A DNA stretch of 64,000 nucleotides from Strigamia acuminata (GCA_949358305.1 OX442317.1:15628491-15692490); one strand, 5' to 3'. Counted from the first letter of the stretch, positions 1 to 12,401 are shown. A program made the numbers and translations. Notes: a model not told the origin generated them from the sequence alone.

Positions 1-1045
1 AGTAAAATAAGTACGGACGAACGAGAAAATTTTGCAGTGGAAATAGCGCGGGTGGCTATTTGCATTGGTATTTCAGGGAAAATAGGATGCAGGATATTCC
101 CACGATATGTATATGCATTATTGCGACAACATTTGGTGCACCTTTCTTCGCGATTTACCAGAGTCGGTCGAGTAGATCTTTTAACAAACCTCCGAGAAGG
201 GTTGGACACGGGTATCTGATAATAGGGGGTTCGGGTTTGCAAATAACGCGCGGTCATTAAATGGCGCGCGGGTTGGTGCGCGTGTGCAGCGCGGATGAAG
301 ATTGACACGTTATCAAAACGTAATCGTTGTCACGTGCTGGGAACGTGATTAAAGGGGAAGCAATGGCACACGTGTTATCCTCCCTTCCCCCTTGAAATAC
401 CGATGCGTTTTAAATTTCATCACGGGTTTAAATGGTAAATGATGCCAATCTTCATTTAAATTTAGAGTAAAATACAAATTATGTTAGCTTTTGAATGCAA
501 CTGGTGAAAATATCTACCCACGCTATTTTCGTCAAATATTTCTCTCGAAATATCTGTGGGAGCAAGATGGTGACAATTACACCGCTTGTGGTTCCCGTCT
601 GTGTCCGTCCGCGAACATGACGCTCGCTCGTCGACATACATACCTGCTTAATTCGATGGATAGGCCGGTTGATAGACCGGTTGATTCAATTTTCTTCCTC
701 TTTTTCTCGCTGGAAAAGTACTTGGCAGTTGACCAACTACTCGCTGCCACGCCGTCGTCGTGCGAACGCGTGTAGGATGAACCGAGGGATGATGGGAAAC
801 CACGGGGCTTTCACAAGGCTCGCACGGTCGAGAGGCGAGTATGGAAATCGGACGCGCGTGTATATAATCAACCCCGCGTGCGTGTGCAATTTTACACAAC
901 AACAATTTATGTGCTGAAAATTTTGTTAAACGCATGGATAAATAAACGAAAGAAAAACAATGCGAAACGGGGTGCGTGTTTGTTTATTCGAAACCGCAAA
1001 TGAAAAATAAAAAATAGAAAAGAAAATCTGACAAACTGTGCCGTT
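1..1045. other. host DNA without a recognised gene
   Basis: I find no convincing coding exon here. Open frames are under 100 codons and look like chance. The stretch lies just past the stop codon of the zinc-finger gene on the minus strand, so it should hold that gene's 3' untranslated region and polyadenylation site. Confidence 0.4.
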
Positions 1046-3611
1046 TCACGGATTGGCACGCGTGTCTTTCAAATCGTCAACAAAATACCGCGGGCGATCC
1101 ACATTAGCCAGGAAAAAGTCTGCGTGGTCCCGATCGATGTCCTCGATCTTAGAGATCAATCGGGTCAGAAATTCGGGAATTGCGACCGCTGTCATGAACG
1201 TTTCAATTCCGTCTGGTCCCCACGTCTGCGCATACTGTGTTTTTATGGGCAGGTCCGTGCTTATTTTCTTTATAATAGAATGAGCAAAACGTTTGCACTG
1301 AAATGTAAATGAGCAAAATTCAATCGAACGAAAGAAAAGAACAAACAAACAAACAAACAAACAAACAAACAAACAAACAAACAAATAAACAAACAAACAA
1401 AAACATATAAAAATAATAAAAAATCTATAGTCTGTACCAGTTCTTCGTCTTGGATCAGTAAATCGTGTCGGTCGGTCGACATGAACGATCGCTTCGGGGC
1501 ACCTTTGTCAAAGAGGTTCATCCGCCAACTTTTAACCTTTCCATTGAGTACGTCTGCGACGTGTTGGAAGCAGATGTTGAAGTGTTTGGTGAGATTTTGC
1601 TCAATCGAGTAAGTGGAGTATCTGTGTAAAATAATTAAAACTAGTTTAGCAAAAAAATGAACAAGCGAATTAGACTACGGTGTGGCCAAAAAAATTATAG
1701 TTAATTACAGAATAAAATGAAAGAAAACACTCACCGCAGTTTCGTGATAGGAGCGGGAGGAATTTTACGACAACCGCTACAAAAGAACTTGGTGTAGCTT
1801 TTCCGGTTGGTCCATGTCCGCCCCACACATTCTTCGTGTACCGAAGAGGAACACGATTTGCAACTCAGTCGCGGACTAGTCGACTCCGCGCAGTAAACAC
1901 TGTCGCATTTGCTTCCCGTGATGTCTCGTTTCTCGCGATACAAGGCTGTCTGAAATTTCAGTCAAACACGAACCACCAAATTAATGAGAGCAGCGGAAAG
2001 GATCCCTTTCCTTTACCTTGAACGGATCCGGTTTGTCATTGTCCGGCGACGACGACGACGACGATGGCGACGACTTTGTAGTGGGAGTCGGCCCGCGTCC
2101 ACGTATTTGTTTAGCCTCACGTTCGCGTTTGCTCTTCGCAATGCTAGCGATTAGACCGCAATCGCGCTTCATCCCGCGTCCAGGAGCGGTGCCGCAACCA
2201 TGTCCGACGCGACCGCCATCGTTTCCACCGTTTCCATCGCCTTCGCCTTCGCCTTCGCCTTCGTCTTCGTCGTCTTCGATGTCGCTACTGTCATCGTCGT
2301 CGGGTCGTGTCTTCCCGAACAAAAACTCTAGGGCCCGAGCTTGTCGATCCAAATCGATGGGTTGCTGAAATAAAACAAACAAACAAACAGACGAACAATC
2401 GATCAGTCTAGTTGCCCGGGCAGGTCCTTGGTGCGAGACACTCACGTTCTTCTCCCATTGCGTGTATCCTTCTCGCAACAACTTCATGGTCTTTGGTGTT
2501 ACCACGATTGCCTAGAGAGAAAATGTCAATGACAAATAAACCGAATTGTTTTTCCCTCACCTCGTCACCCTTCTTCTTCTCGTTCCCTCGCTGTTGTCGA
2601 GCACCACTGTGGTGGGGAGGGGTATCACCTCCTCTCTTCGTGCCCTTCCCACTTAGCTTCAGAAATGTGGGCAGTACGTCGAATCTGTGTGTCTCTCGCA
2701 AATGATATTGCATATTATTTGATCGTGTGTTGCATAAAGGACAGTCGTCCGCCTTCTTCCTCGTTAACATCAGTGCCTGTTGAAGAAGAGATGAATGATT
2801 GAGATGATCACATCAATGAAAATGGGAGAGAAAAAAAAAAATAAATAAATAAATAAATTAAATTAATAAATAAGTAAATAAACAAACAAATAAATAAAGA
2901 AATACAGTGTAAGCTATGTAGCCCGGATGTAGGATGGGGCCCAGAAATTTGTCCAGTCCAGGCGATGTTCGTTCTGTAGGGTGTGTACACCTTTTTTTAT
3001 TTATTTATTTATTTTTTTATTTTAGTGTTTTTGTTTTTGTTTTTTTTCTAATTTATTTCATTGGAAAATCGACATTTTTTATTTTTGTCCGAACCACACG
3101 GTAATTTTTTCCTTATATGGGATGCACCGCTTTGCCCGGAATCCGGAAAGGAAAGTCGTCCAAACCAAAGAGTAAATCTAGCATCGCTCCTTATTGGTTG
3201 GGCCCGGGCCCGGACAAAATTGTCCGGACCACGTAGTTGTCCGGACGGTGTTATGTCCGAGCTACGCAGCTTACATTGTAAATAAAGGCGAACAAACGAA
3301 TCGCGCGCGTACGCGCTAGGAAATACCCGACAAAAGTTCTCAAAGTTGCCAACGTGATTGCGCAACAACTCCCTGGCCGGTTTGATTTTTCCAACGTTGT
3401 GTATATGCAGCCAGTGATTACATATGTCGGCTTTGGGGCCCTTCGGGGCTTGGTTTGAGTCGGGACACAACCAACACACCCCATTTCTCGTATCGATGAC
3501 AGGTTTGTCCTAAACAAGAAAGATGATTGAACGAACAAACGAACGAACGAACGAATGAGCTGATTGATTGTCGTCGTTGTTACCTTAAGGTGGTCGTAGG
3601 ACGACCAAATA
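1046..3611 (-). CDS. multi-exon zinc-finger protein with C2H2-like and PHD fingers (5' part lost in gap)
   Basis: I built this minus-strand gene from splice sites and reading phase. Exons, 3' to 5': 1046-1297, 1438-1621, 1735-1949, 2017-2364, 2446-2511, 2561-2776, 3275-3509, and the tail of one ending at 3584 and running into the N gap. From 2776 down to the stop every junction keeps phase, including a split Arg codon between 1735 and 1621. The exon at 3275-3509 has a CWLC motif followed by HWLHIH. The exon at 2561-2776 has a C-x2-C-x9-H-x4-H finger. Exon 2017-2364 is acidic and Ser/Gly-rich. Exon 1735-1949 has C-x4-C-x9-C-x2-C-x4-H-x2-C followed by C-x2-C, the Cys4-His-Cys3 pattern of a PHD finger, which usually reads histone tails. 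The C-terminus (about 145 residues) only vaguely recalls RTC4-like domains. Exon 3275-3509 ends in phase 1 and exon 2776 starts in phase 0, so a small exon between them is missing from my model. A nuclear, chromatin-linked role is inference. Confidence 0.6.
1341..1400. repeat. (CAAA)n microsatellite
   Basis: About fifteen tandem CAAA/AAAC units lie inside the last intron of the zinc-finger gene (1298-1437). On the coding strand they give a T-rich tract upstream of the acceptor. Confidence 0.9.
2828..3058. repeat. A/T-rich simple repeats
   Basis: (AAAT)n runs at about 2835-2900 and T-rich (TTTA)n runs at about 2990-3056 lie in a long intronic stretch of the zinc-finger gene. A small unidentified exon may lie between them, because the flanking exons differ in phase. 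Confidence 0.75.
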
Positions 3612-3811
3612 NNNNNNNNNNNNNNNNNNNNNNNNNNNNNNNNNNNNNNNNNNNNNNNNNNNNNNNNNNNNNNNNNNNNNNNNNNNNNNNNNNNNNNNNN
3701 NNNNNNNNNNNNNNNNNNNNNNNNNNNNNNNNNNNNNNNNNNNNNNNNNNNNNNNNNNNNNNNNNNNNNNNNNNNNNNNNNNNNNNNNNNNNNNNNNNNN
3801 NNNNNNNNNNN
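3612..3811. other. assembly gap (200 N)
   Basis: Exactly 200 N bases. The upstream exons of the zinc-finger gene, which reads leftward out of the gap, are probably missing here. Confidence 0.99.
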
Positions 3812-6270
3812 AACAGAAGACCTCGGCTAGACGCGTGTACCCGGCGCGTTGTTACTACGCGCGCGACCGAAGTGACCAATTATTAATTCAAATGTTAATT
3901 TTTTATTTCGCTCTTCTTCTACCAACTGTCTTGCGCCGAGACCGCCGGTGTAGAGGCAGTGGCATCGCGCGCGGATTTGGTCGGACGGATTGTCGCGGCC
4001 ATCCGCTTCGCGTTTATGTTGGAGGACCTAAACTCGTTTTTGAACGATTGCCTTGGCGGTCGGTATGGTGGCGGAATCGACCACGGTGGCGGAATACGAC
4101 CACGGTGGCGTGCAGGGAGATGGAGATGGAGGAGCCCCGAAACCATCCGAGAAGCTTTGCGTGCAGTGGCGGCGGCCACCTCGGTGGCCACCGCAATCGA
4201 ATGCGTCGTTGGATTTGTCAATTTTTTTCTATTTTCATTCCAATTTTTACTCCAATTTTTTTATTCAATTTCTATTACAATTTTCATTCGATTTTTATTC
4301 AATTTTTGTTTCAATCTTTATTCAATTTTTATTCAGATTTTCTCTCTAATTTTCGATTTGTTTTGTTTGTCTGTTTTGTTAAATAGAAAAATAAAATAAA
4401 ATAAACAAATCTTTGGATTTTTTATGTGGGCGTGTTTGAGTGGCGGTGGAGAAAATGGGATTATCTAGACCAAAAGAGAGAACAACGTGAGCACCCTGTT
4501 TGGTTACGTAATTGCTAGGGGCCACGCACATTCCAAGAAGGAGGGTAATAAAGAAAGGTCGTGTAAAGGTGATAAAAAAGGTAGACGTTTTGTTCCGCAA
4601 CATCGCCCAAACGATAGAATAAACAAGCGGACGGATGGGCAGGGAGAAGAAAAGCACGCGCGCGATCAAACGCGGTGGGTAAAATGTCAGTTGATTCTAT
4701 TAGTCAGTCCTGGTCGAGGAGCATGCTGTCTTTAACGATTGAATCGAGGATGGCACAAAGGAGATTCCGTACCTTGTGTGAGACAAGGTCTCCCATTGAA
4801 ATCTGAAAATTTAAATCTGCAGTGGTGCGCCCCTGTCGGTTGAGCGAACGATTGAGACGAGTGGTCGAGGTTATCCGCAGCAGCCAACTATTGTTTATTT
4901 TTTAACACACATCCATGTCTGCCCCTATTCATTGCGACGCGTCTAACCGACACATTTGGTTGGCCGGTGACTGCGCAACGCAGCGAGTCTGGGACATGAG
5001 ACCAGACACCGAAACCCTCCGGATTCCCGCGAAGTTCCGAAACGAACGGTTTGGAAGTGCTCGTGAATCTGGCGAACGCGGTGATATGAATTCGCGTCAT
5101 TTACGACGATGCGACGCGCACCGAGAGATGAAATTTAAATCGTAAACCGATCGAAACGTTTACGATCTTCGTTTCACACAACACCTAATACGACAATGCA
5201 ATTAATGGTTGGAGTACACGATGTGAAATTAATTTCACGAATCGGGGAATCAATTTCTATTTTCTTCTCTCTACGTATCATTTTTATCCTGTAGTCTTTG
5301 TGCGTCTTTTGTTTTTTCCTTGAAATCAGGTTTTCGTGAAACCTGATCCTGGGGTTATCCATGCGTCACATCCGTCTGGTAGGTTATTTTTTCCTCGAAA
5401 TCAGGTTTTCGTGAAACCTGACCCTGGGGTTATCCACGCGTCACATCTGACCGGTATGTTGTTTTTTTCTTCGAAATCAGGTTTTCGTGAAACTTGATCC
5501 TGGGGTTATTCACGCGTCACATCCGCCCGGTAGGTTCACGACGCGCGATCACGAGATAATATTGTTTGCCGACGCGCGCATCATATTCGAGCGTGCGTGT
5601 AGCCCGTTCCCCGCGATCACATTGCGACGCAAAGTCGTCCACGACTCCAATATGCATCCGCGCGTGGTCGCGCTGCAATACGGAATGCGCTCACGACTCC
5701 AATGCACGGTTTTTGGGCGTTTTTGGGCGTTTATTAAACATTTTTTGACGTTATTACGTGTGATCGCGCGTATATTTTGTTGACGAGAAAGAAAAAAAAA
5801 AATTCCTCAAAAGCCGGACCAAGGTTTCGATACAGTACGCTAATTTATCTTTTATTTTTGCAATGTGTGCGCGTCCAATACAAGCATAAAACTAGCGCGA
5901 GAATACCGCGATGGACGACCGATCGCAACTGCCGTTCCGCATGGCGTTTGTCCATCTCCCGACCTGGAAGGAGAGAAAAATAGAACGCCAATTCGGTCTC
6001 AGTCCTGCCAACGGGACCCGACAGTCAGTGGCTAAAAAGCACACCAGACAACAGGTGATACACGAAATCAACGATAGGTGTCCCAAACTTTTCACACAAT
6101 CATGATTGTTCCACAAAGCCGAACCGAACACGACAAATAATTTAACAAACAAACAGTAATAACAACGATGTTAAACCACTTGTTTGATGATGAAATTGTA
6201 CGACAATTACTATTTATTTATTTAATTAAAACATAACAACACACGAAAGAAGAAATAAAGAAAAAGAAAA
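3812..6270. other. host DNA, no gene established
   Basis: This stretch holds a T-rich run with an ATTTTTATTCA-like motif (about 4215-4380) and the 73-bp tandem repeat at 5311-5536. A 30-base stretch on the minus strand around 4773-4802 is flanked by a cag acceptor and a GTACGG donor and contains an ATG (M-G-D-L-V-S-H-K). It could be a first coding exon of the zinc-finger gene but is too short to be sure. Other open frames, such as one of 64 codons at 5911 on the plus strand, have no further support. Confidence 0.35.
5311..5536. repeat. three-copy tandem repeat, unit about 73 bp
   Basis: Three head-to-tail copies begin near 5311, 5385 and 5459. Each carries GAAATCAGGTTTTCGTGAAA followed by CTGGGGTTATYCAYGCGTCACATC. 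Within each unit ATCAGGTTTTCGTGAAACCTGAT is a near-perfect inverted repeat. Copies differ by several substitutions, so the expansion is not very recent. Confidence 0.85.
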
Positions 6271-6348
6271 AAATAAAATAAAATAAAATAAAATAAAATA
6301 AAATAAAATAAAATAAAATAAAATAAAATAAAATAAAATAAAATAAAA
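6271..6348. repeat. (AAAAT)n microsatellite
   Basis: About fifteen uninterrupted AAAAT pentamers lie just downstream of the stop codon of the acidic-protein gene, probably in its 3' untranslated region or flank. Confidence 0.95.
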
Positions 6349-6364
6349 AATTCGAATGATCTGT

Positions 6365-7261
6365 CTAGTCGACATTGTCATCGTCATCATCTTCACCATC
6401 GTCACTATCACCATCGTCACTATCACCATCGTCACTATCACCATCGTCACTATCACCATCGTCACTATCAACATCGTCACCGTCGTCGTCATCATCAATT
6501 ACCCTCTGAAAAGAAAGAAAAAATAAGAGAAACAATCAAAAAAGGTGGATGCGCACCAAACATGTTTACCGGTTGGCAGACCCGTTGCTGAAACTTGTAC
6601 AGCGATTCGACGGACTTGATCCTAGTCAACGCCATCAAATCGACACACTGAAAATTATCAAACAAAAATGAATGTACATGAAAGGTCGAAAAGTGGTCGC
6701 GCGCGTCATCGTGCGTTTTATTCTTACCTTGCCAGACAATTTCTTTAACACGGATTCGACCGTGTCCGCCGCAATAGACGATAAAAGAATGCCACCATCG
6801 CGCGTTTTCTCGGCGACCGGTTCGACATCATCCCGCTCCCGCTGCTCCCGTTCCCCTGATCTCGCCTCCGCCACCTCCACTTCACCCATAGCCACTTCAA
6901 CTTCCGCTTCCACTCCATCCACGTCCACCTCTCTATCCTCCTCGGTTATCTCCACCTCCACTTCCATATCATACACATCTGTATCGACCCAGTCCAGGTC
7001 GCTTTCCATCTGCTTCAACTTCTTCTCCATTGATCTCAACCGACCTATCATCTCCTTCCTGCCACGCCACCTCCAACCCATGTACTCTTCGATCCTCTCA
7101 ATTCGTTTGGTTGTCCCCGTGAATCTCTTTGCTAGAGTCCACGCGATCTGCCTGGCTTTTTTCACCGCCCCCGCCACCGTCTTTTTCTCGCGCTGCGGCG
7201 GTGGCAGCAGTGGCGACGCCTCTCCTCGACACGACTTGAAAGAGAGAAAAAAGACAAACGG

Positions 7262-7292
<31 letters not shown>

Positions 7293-7711
7293 CGGATGAA
7301 CAAATAAATAGATTGATGACAAATAAAGCAAACGAACGAATCAGTACCTCGTTAATTTGCGCCGGGTCTTCCATCTCCCCATCACCCACTAAACAAGCGC
7401 GTTTAGATGGAATAGGATCCATTTTTGACGGCGTGTCGGTCAATGGCACAGCGGACGACAAATTCGATGTAGTCGTCGTTTCCTCTTCCCCATCCCCTCC
7501 AATCTCTCTGTTTTTCTCCGTAGCAACCTGTAAAAAAAGAAAAAAAAAAAAAAAAAAAAAACGTGAGGAAGATGGAGGTTATATAAATGAATAAAACCTG
7601 AACAAAGGAAAACGAATGGGACGTAAACTCAGTTTCGATCTCTGTTAACGACGGACGAAACGTCCAATGGACGTTAGTCACACGCATCACCTCGCTCACT
7701 CGCTCACTCAT
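6365..7711 (-). CDS. acidic, coiled-coil-like host protein of five exons, unknown function
   Basis: Five minus-strand exons join in phase 0 throughout: 7711 (or 7687)-7598, 7527-7348, 7234-6728, 6647-6570 and 6505-6365, ending in TAG. Introns are 64-113 bp with good acceptors and donors (for example AAG|GTAAGA at 6728). The product is about 331-339 residues. Exon 2 is Ser/Thr/Glu-rich. Exon 3 (169 codons) starts with a basic stretch, then a heptad-like helical segment containing RSMEKKLKQMESDL, then a long Glu/Val/Asp-rich run. Exon 5 encodes five tandem GDSDD-type repeats and ends in aspartates. I recognise no family. The acidic tail and helical middle suggest a nuclear or chaperone-like scaffold, but that is inference. 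Start choice is uncertain: ATGs at 7711 and 7687 are both in frame, and the first lies in a CTCA simple repeat. Confidence 0.6.
6395..6475. repeat. 15-bp coding minisatellite
   Basis: Five nearly perfect copies of ACCATCGTCACTATC lie inside the last exon of the acidic-protein gene. The 15-bp unit keeps frame and adds Gly-Asp-Ser-Asp-Asp blocks, so copy number changes lengthen or shorten the tail without breaking it. Confidence 0.85.
7264..7292. repeat. poly(A) run in intron
   Basis: An A homopolymer on the plus strand lies in the intron between exons 2 and 3 of the acidic-protein gene; it forms the pyrimidine tract on the coding strand. A similar A-rich run lies at about 7540-7561 before exon 2. 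Confidence 0.9.
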
Positions 7712-7738
7712 TCACTCATTCGCTCACTCACTCACTCG
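7690..7738. repeat. (CTCA/CTCG)n simple repeat
   Basis: Imperfect CTCACTCG tetramer repeats overlap the upstream candidate start of the acidic-protein gene, which weakens the 7711 start relative to 7687. Confidence 0.8.
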
Positions 7739-8080
7739 GGACTGTACGTTTGACAAAAATTCGTGATAAAAATTACCCCAATTACATTAAAATCTTCTAT
7801 CAATTGTGGTACTAAGGCGTCCATGATGTCGGGTGGTTAGTTCTGCATCCAGGAGACATAGACAAGACCAATCACGACTCTGCTCATTGTTGGCCAATCA
7901 AATCGCTTCGTACGATGGCGCCAAATTCGATTGTTGGACTGCTTTCTATCGTGTTTTAGAGATTTTTGAGAGAAATCTTACGACGAGAAAACTCTTCTCT
8001 TTTTTTTCATGGAAAGACACACGGGTTAACCACCAAAAATATTTATTTATTTACGTGTGTTTTGTAGACGACGCGTCTTC

Positions 8081-8305
8081 TATCGCGTGACACACGCGTG
8101 TAAAAGCTAAGTTCACATGTGCGCGTTGACGCGCGCGTTTTGCGCGTTCGACATGTGAATGCAAAACGTTGACCATACGTCGCCGCGCGCGTCGCCGCGC
8201 CGCAAGTGGACGAATTCCCCGAAATCGCGCGAACGCCGAAAGTTGAAAATATTCAACTTTGACGCGCGCGACCACTCGTTGCCACCTTTGTTTTCCAGTG
8301 AAATC
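8081..8305 (-). repeat. dispersed repeat, inverted relative of 22560-22757
   Basis: The reverse complement of this stretch aligns with 22560-22757. Shared blocks include GAATATTTTCAACTTTCGGCGT-like sequence, a GAATTCGTCCACT block, a GGCGACG-TGGTC block and GCGCGCGTCAACGCGCACATGT. It ends at CTAAGTTCACATGTGCGCG, a motif also found at the centre of the palindrome near 22158. I infer an old non-autonomous hairpin repeat family. Confidence 0.6.
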
Positions 8306-8412
8306 ATTGATTTTTACATTGAAAACAGTCACATTCTATTGAAATGAATTGTTTTCACGTCAAAACAATACACGAAAAACAATACAAGAAAAAAAGAGTT
8401 CATAAACAAATA

Positions 8413-8725
8413 TGTTGTTTTTAGAAGAGATGAGGCAGGAAAAACAAAATAAACATCGTTTATTTGCGAGTGCAGCTTTGCACACGTAAAGGAAAATATT
8501 TACAAGTGATAAAAAGGTAAACTCAAAAGGTGATACATAAACTTGGGTTAAACAAAACCCGATAAACGAAATTTAACAAACAAAGCAATGTCAAATACGG
8601 GATCTCATTTGATCCATACAGAAATCAATGTTCACTAATTTATAAACCGATAAATATCAAAACAGCAAGGTGAACATTGAGAATAAATAGCAAACAATCA
8701 ATCTCGGGGAACAAAAAGGCCAACA
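8413..8725 (-). repeat. element A 3' LTR
   Basis: 313 bp, paired with 21484-21796. In element sense it is preceded by the purine tract GGAGAATGGGGGGCTAT (8726-8742 on the plus strand as its complement). Confidence 0.93.
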
Positions 8726-8892
8726 ATAGCCCCCCATTCTCCGAGATAATAAACAAATCTCAGAAAAATCAAAAACCCGAAAACAATATCGATAGTCAAT
8801 TGGTTGCGGTACAGAACAAGCAGTGATAAAAATCAGAATCAACCAATTGACAAATGCACAAAATGCGGGAAATCGGAAAACTATAATCGAAA

Positions 8893-11800
8893 TTACCGAA
8901 AGAAATGTTTGCACAAAAATTGCAAACGGGCAGGCGAGAAAAACTTGGTGAAAATGTCGGCGGGATTTAAATCGCCGGAAATCTTTCGTAAAACAAAAAC
9001 GCCCTCGGTAAGCCAATCCCGCAAAAAGAAATAGCGCACATCGATATGTTTGGTCCGACGATTTTCGATGTCATTCCTCGTGAAAAAGATAGTGGACAAC
9101 GAATCGGAAAACATCGTCGGAGTGGGTAAACGGAAAATTCGGGTCCGATCGATCGCGCCGTGGAGCCAAACGATCTCCTTCGCGCCATCGAGAAGTGCCA
9201 AAAACTCGGCCTCCATGATGCTTAAAGCGCAATAGCGCTGCTTGCAGCAGCCCCAGGAGATGGGAACCCCGAAAATCGAAATCGTGTACCCTCCGAAGCT
9301 CTTTCTTGTATCTCGGTCCGAGATCCAAGATGCATCGGAGTGCCCTGACAGGATGTCTCCAGTGACCGCGGAAAGGCGAATTGAAAAATCCCGCGTGTTC
9401 TTAACGTACTGGAGAACCTGAAGAAGAAGGGCCACGTGCTTTGAGGTGAAGCACGTGTTGTACTGGGACAACAAAATCACCGGAAAGAGGATATCGGGGC
9501 GCGTGCGAGAAGCAAGAAACAAAAGCGACCCAATGAGAGAACGGTAAGGAAACTCGTCGTCGTTCAGCACACGTTCCCCCTCTCTAGCGCAATTCACCAT
9601 TGTGCCAACGGTGATCGGAACCCTGCACAGACGCTCGGAGGAAATTCCAAAATCTTCCGCGATCCGATCAATGTAATCGCGTTGATGAATGGAAATCCGT
9701 CCACCGTCGCGATCAAACTGAACGCCTAATAACTTCGATACCGGACCAAGATCTGTTATCGTGAAAAATCCACGAAGGGCTTTAACAGTTCGGTCTCGAG
9801 GACCGGGTCCTTTGGTGAATAACACCATGTCATCGACATAAACCAGGATGACGGCATCGTAAGTGTCGGAAATGAAAACGCCATTTACACCTAGAAGCTT
9901 GTGGAAATTAATCTCCAACAAGACTTCGACGAGACGAAAATTCCATTGTCGTCCGCTTTGATGAAGGCCGTAAAGAGCCTTATGAAGCCTCCACACTTTT
10001 CCAGTGTTTTGAGGAGTTTCCCAGCCCCTGGGAATCCTCATGAAGATGGCTTCATCCAAGTTGCCATAAAGATAGGCACCCTTGACATCGAGGTGTGTGT
10101 CTAGCCAGCCAAGAACGACCACTAGAAGCACGAAAAATAGGCGAATCAAAACGTAATTGACCACAGGACTGAAAACCTCGGAATAATCAACACCGTACTT
10201 CTGGCTGAAACCCTGAGCCACTAACATCGCCCTAAAACGGCGCACAATGCCTTCTGCATCACGCTTGATGTAGTAGACCCATTTATTCCCCACAATGTTT
10301 ACATCAGGAGGAGGTTTTTCAACTTCCTCGTAAACACCTCGCTCACGAAAGAGATCAAGCTCTTCCTCCATGGCTTTCTGCCAATGGACACGGTCGGGGC
10401 TAGAAATAGCTTCCTTGTAGGTGCGAGGAACCTGGGCAAACAAGGAATGCGCGTACCGTGGTGGTTCGGTAGAATAGCAATCCGCAAACGCTTCTTCTTC
10501 CGAAGTCGTAGGACTGCGTGGAAGAGAAACATTAGGATCTACCGGTGGGGGATCAACCATTTGAACTGGCACATTTCGGGTGCTAAAGTCAAAGGAATCT
10601 CGATCGTATGCTAAACGATTGTCGGCGCAATATCGCTCTACATCGCCATGACTCCGCAATCTGGTACGATCCGGTGGGAAAAAATACACATCAGTGTGTC
10701 CCATAGACGCACCAGACTGTCGAATCACCTCAGAACGAGTCCACTTGCCCCCCACAGCCGGAGAAGCAGGCGGAGGCTGACGCAGTGGCGAGTGAACAGG
10801 AGGTGGAGGCAAAAGATGTGCTCTCAATGGGGGTTGCATAGCAATAGGTGAACCTAGAGGTGGAATTCCAGGAGGTGGAGGTCCAGGAGGTGGAAGTCCA
10901 GGAGGTGGAAGTCCAGGAGGAGGCGGAGGAGGAATTGTAGGCGGTGGAAGACCACCCACAGGAGGACGCGGAGGAAGTGGAGGAGGAATTGGGTCAGAAC
11001 CAAAATCCGGCTCGAGCTCCACCGATATCGCACCTTCATCAGTGATCTCGGTGCCCTCATAAAAACAAGGATGTCCCCACATGCATTCCTCATCGAAACG
11101 GATATGTTTCGACTCGAAAACCTCTCTGCGCTTAGGGCACCACACGCGATAACCCCGCGTGCGAAAAGCATAGCCAACCATGACGCCAGTCCAGGCTCGG
11201 GATTCGAATTTCGAACCACGGACTTGCTTCGGGATGTGCACGAAACACCGTGACCCAATCACCTTAAGGTGTTTGAGTGGAACAGTCTTGCCATACCACA
11301 GACAATAGGGGACAAGATTGTTCAGTGACTTATGTGGGAAGCGGTTCTTCAAATAAATCATAGTAACCGCGAGCTCAGCCCACAGCACTCGAGGCAAAGA
11401 CGTCGACAAAAAGAAAGAACGCACGCCCTCAAGTAAGGTGCGGTTAAGGCGTTCCGCGACGCCATTCTGCTCTGGTGTATAGACATTCGTGCGCTGTGCT
11501 TTGATGCCGCGCTGGACTAGGAAATTTTCGAAATTTTTGGAACAAAATTCCATGCCATTATCAGTCCTGACTGCTTTAATGCAGCCAGCCCCCCATAAAA
11601 CCTCCATCCGAGCATGGAATAGTTTAAAAACTTCGAAAACTTCCCCCTTCGTTTTCATAGGGACAACAAAGGAGTAACGGGAAAAGTCGTCTACGATCGT
11701 CAGTAAATAACGAGCGCCACCGATGGATGTGGTATTTGAATGACCCCAAACATCCATATGAAGCAAATCTAAAGGCTTCTTGGAAGAAATACCTTCCTTA

Positions 11801-12401
11801 ATGCTTGGAAATGAAGCACGGGTGGATTTGGAGCGGGCACACACAGCACATGCTGGCAATGCGGAAGTAGAAATTTCTATTCCGGAAGCATTCGGAGATT
11901 TCGCCAAGTGACGAATACCGTCGGCATTAAAATGCCCAAATCTCCGGTGCCAAAGCTCCAAATCAGACAACTTTCCCTTCGGGGGTTTGGGAGAAGAGGT
12001 CGAAACAAGTTCCTCGGCAAAAGTGACATGCCGGACAGGTGACTGCAAAGTCGACGCAGAAAGAACCTGTTTGGGAACTGGGGCGGATGTAGCCGCAGGA
12101 GGCTTCGCAGATGTAAGATCCGCGGGCAAAATATTCTGAAGGGAATATAAATCATCCTTCAGTTTGGCCGTTAAAAGAAATTGTTTGGCTTTATCCTGCG
12201 GGTGATAAATGGACATTAGACCATTTGCGGCTGCAAAATGCAGTCCGGCACGATCGATCTTCGATAGGCTCACCAAATTACGCGAGAAAGCAGGGGCATG
12301 TAAAACATTATGCATAGTGACGGGAAAATCAGACCCCCCAGCGCGGCTACGGCCAACTCGCAACACCACATCTCCAACACCATCAACTCGAGAGCGACCT
12401 T
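8893..12401 (-). CDS. element A pol: integrase, reverse transcriptase, RNase H (3' part of gag-pol)
   Basis: This is the downstream part of A's gag-pol. In order it has the GAG-pre-integrase zinc segment (LWHRRFGHF... CAVCARSK, about 11960-11820), the integrase core (HMDVWG about 11757, TDNGMEF about 11560, NGVAERLN about 11450), a Pro-rich linker (about 10840-11000), reverse transcriptase with LVYVDDMVLF (about 9838), and RNase H with HSDASW (about 9330) and MEAEFLAL (about 9210). The stop is at 8893. The order protease, integrase, RT, RNase H defines Copia. The first codons of the visible open frame (12409-12411) come from B's LTR, not from A. The true reading enters from 19229 onwards. Confidence 0.95.

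Noticed and set aside
4888-6152. Short open frames (60-98 codons) around 4888-6152 as host genes
   Set aside because: No splice-phase pattern, domain or repeat of coding signal; each overlaps others on the opposite strand.
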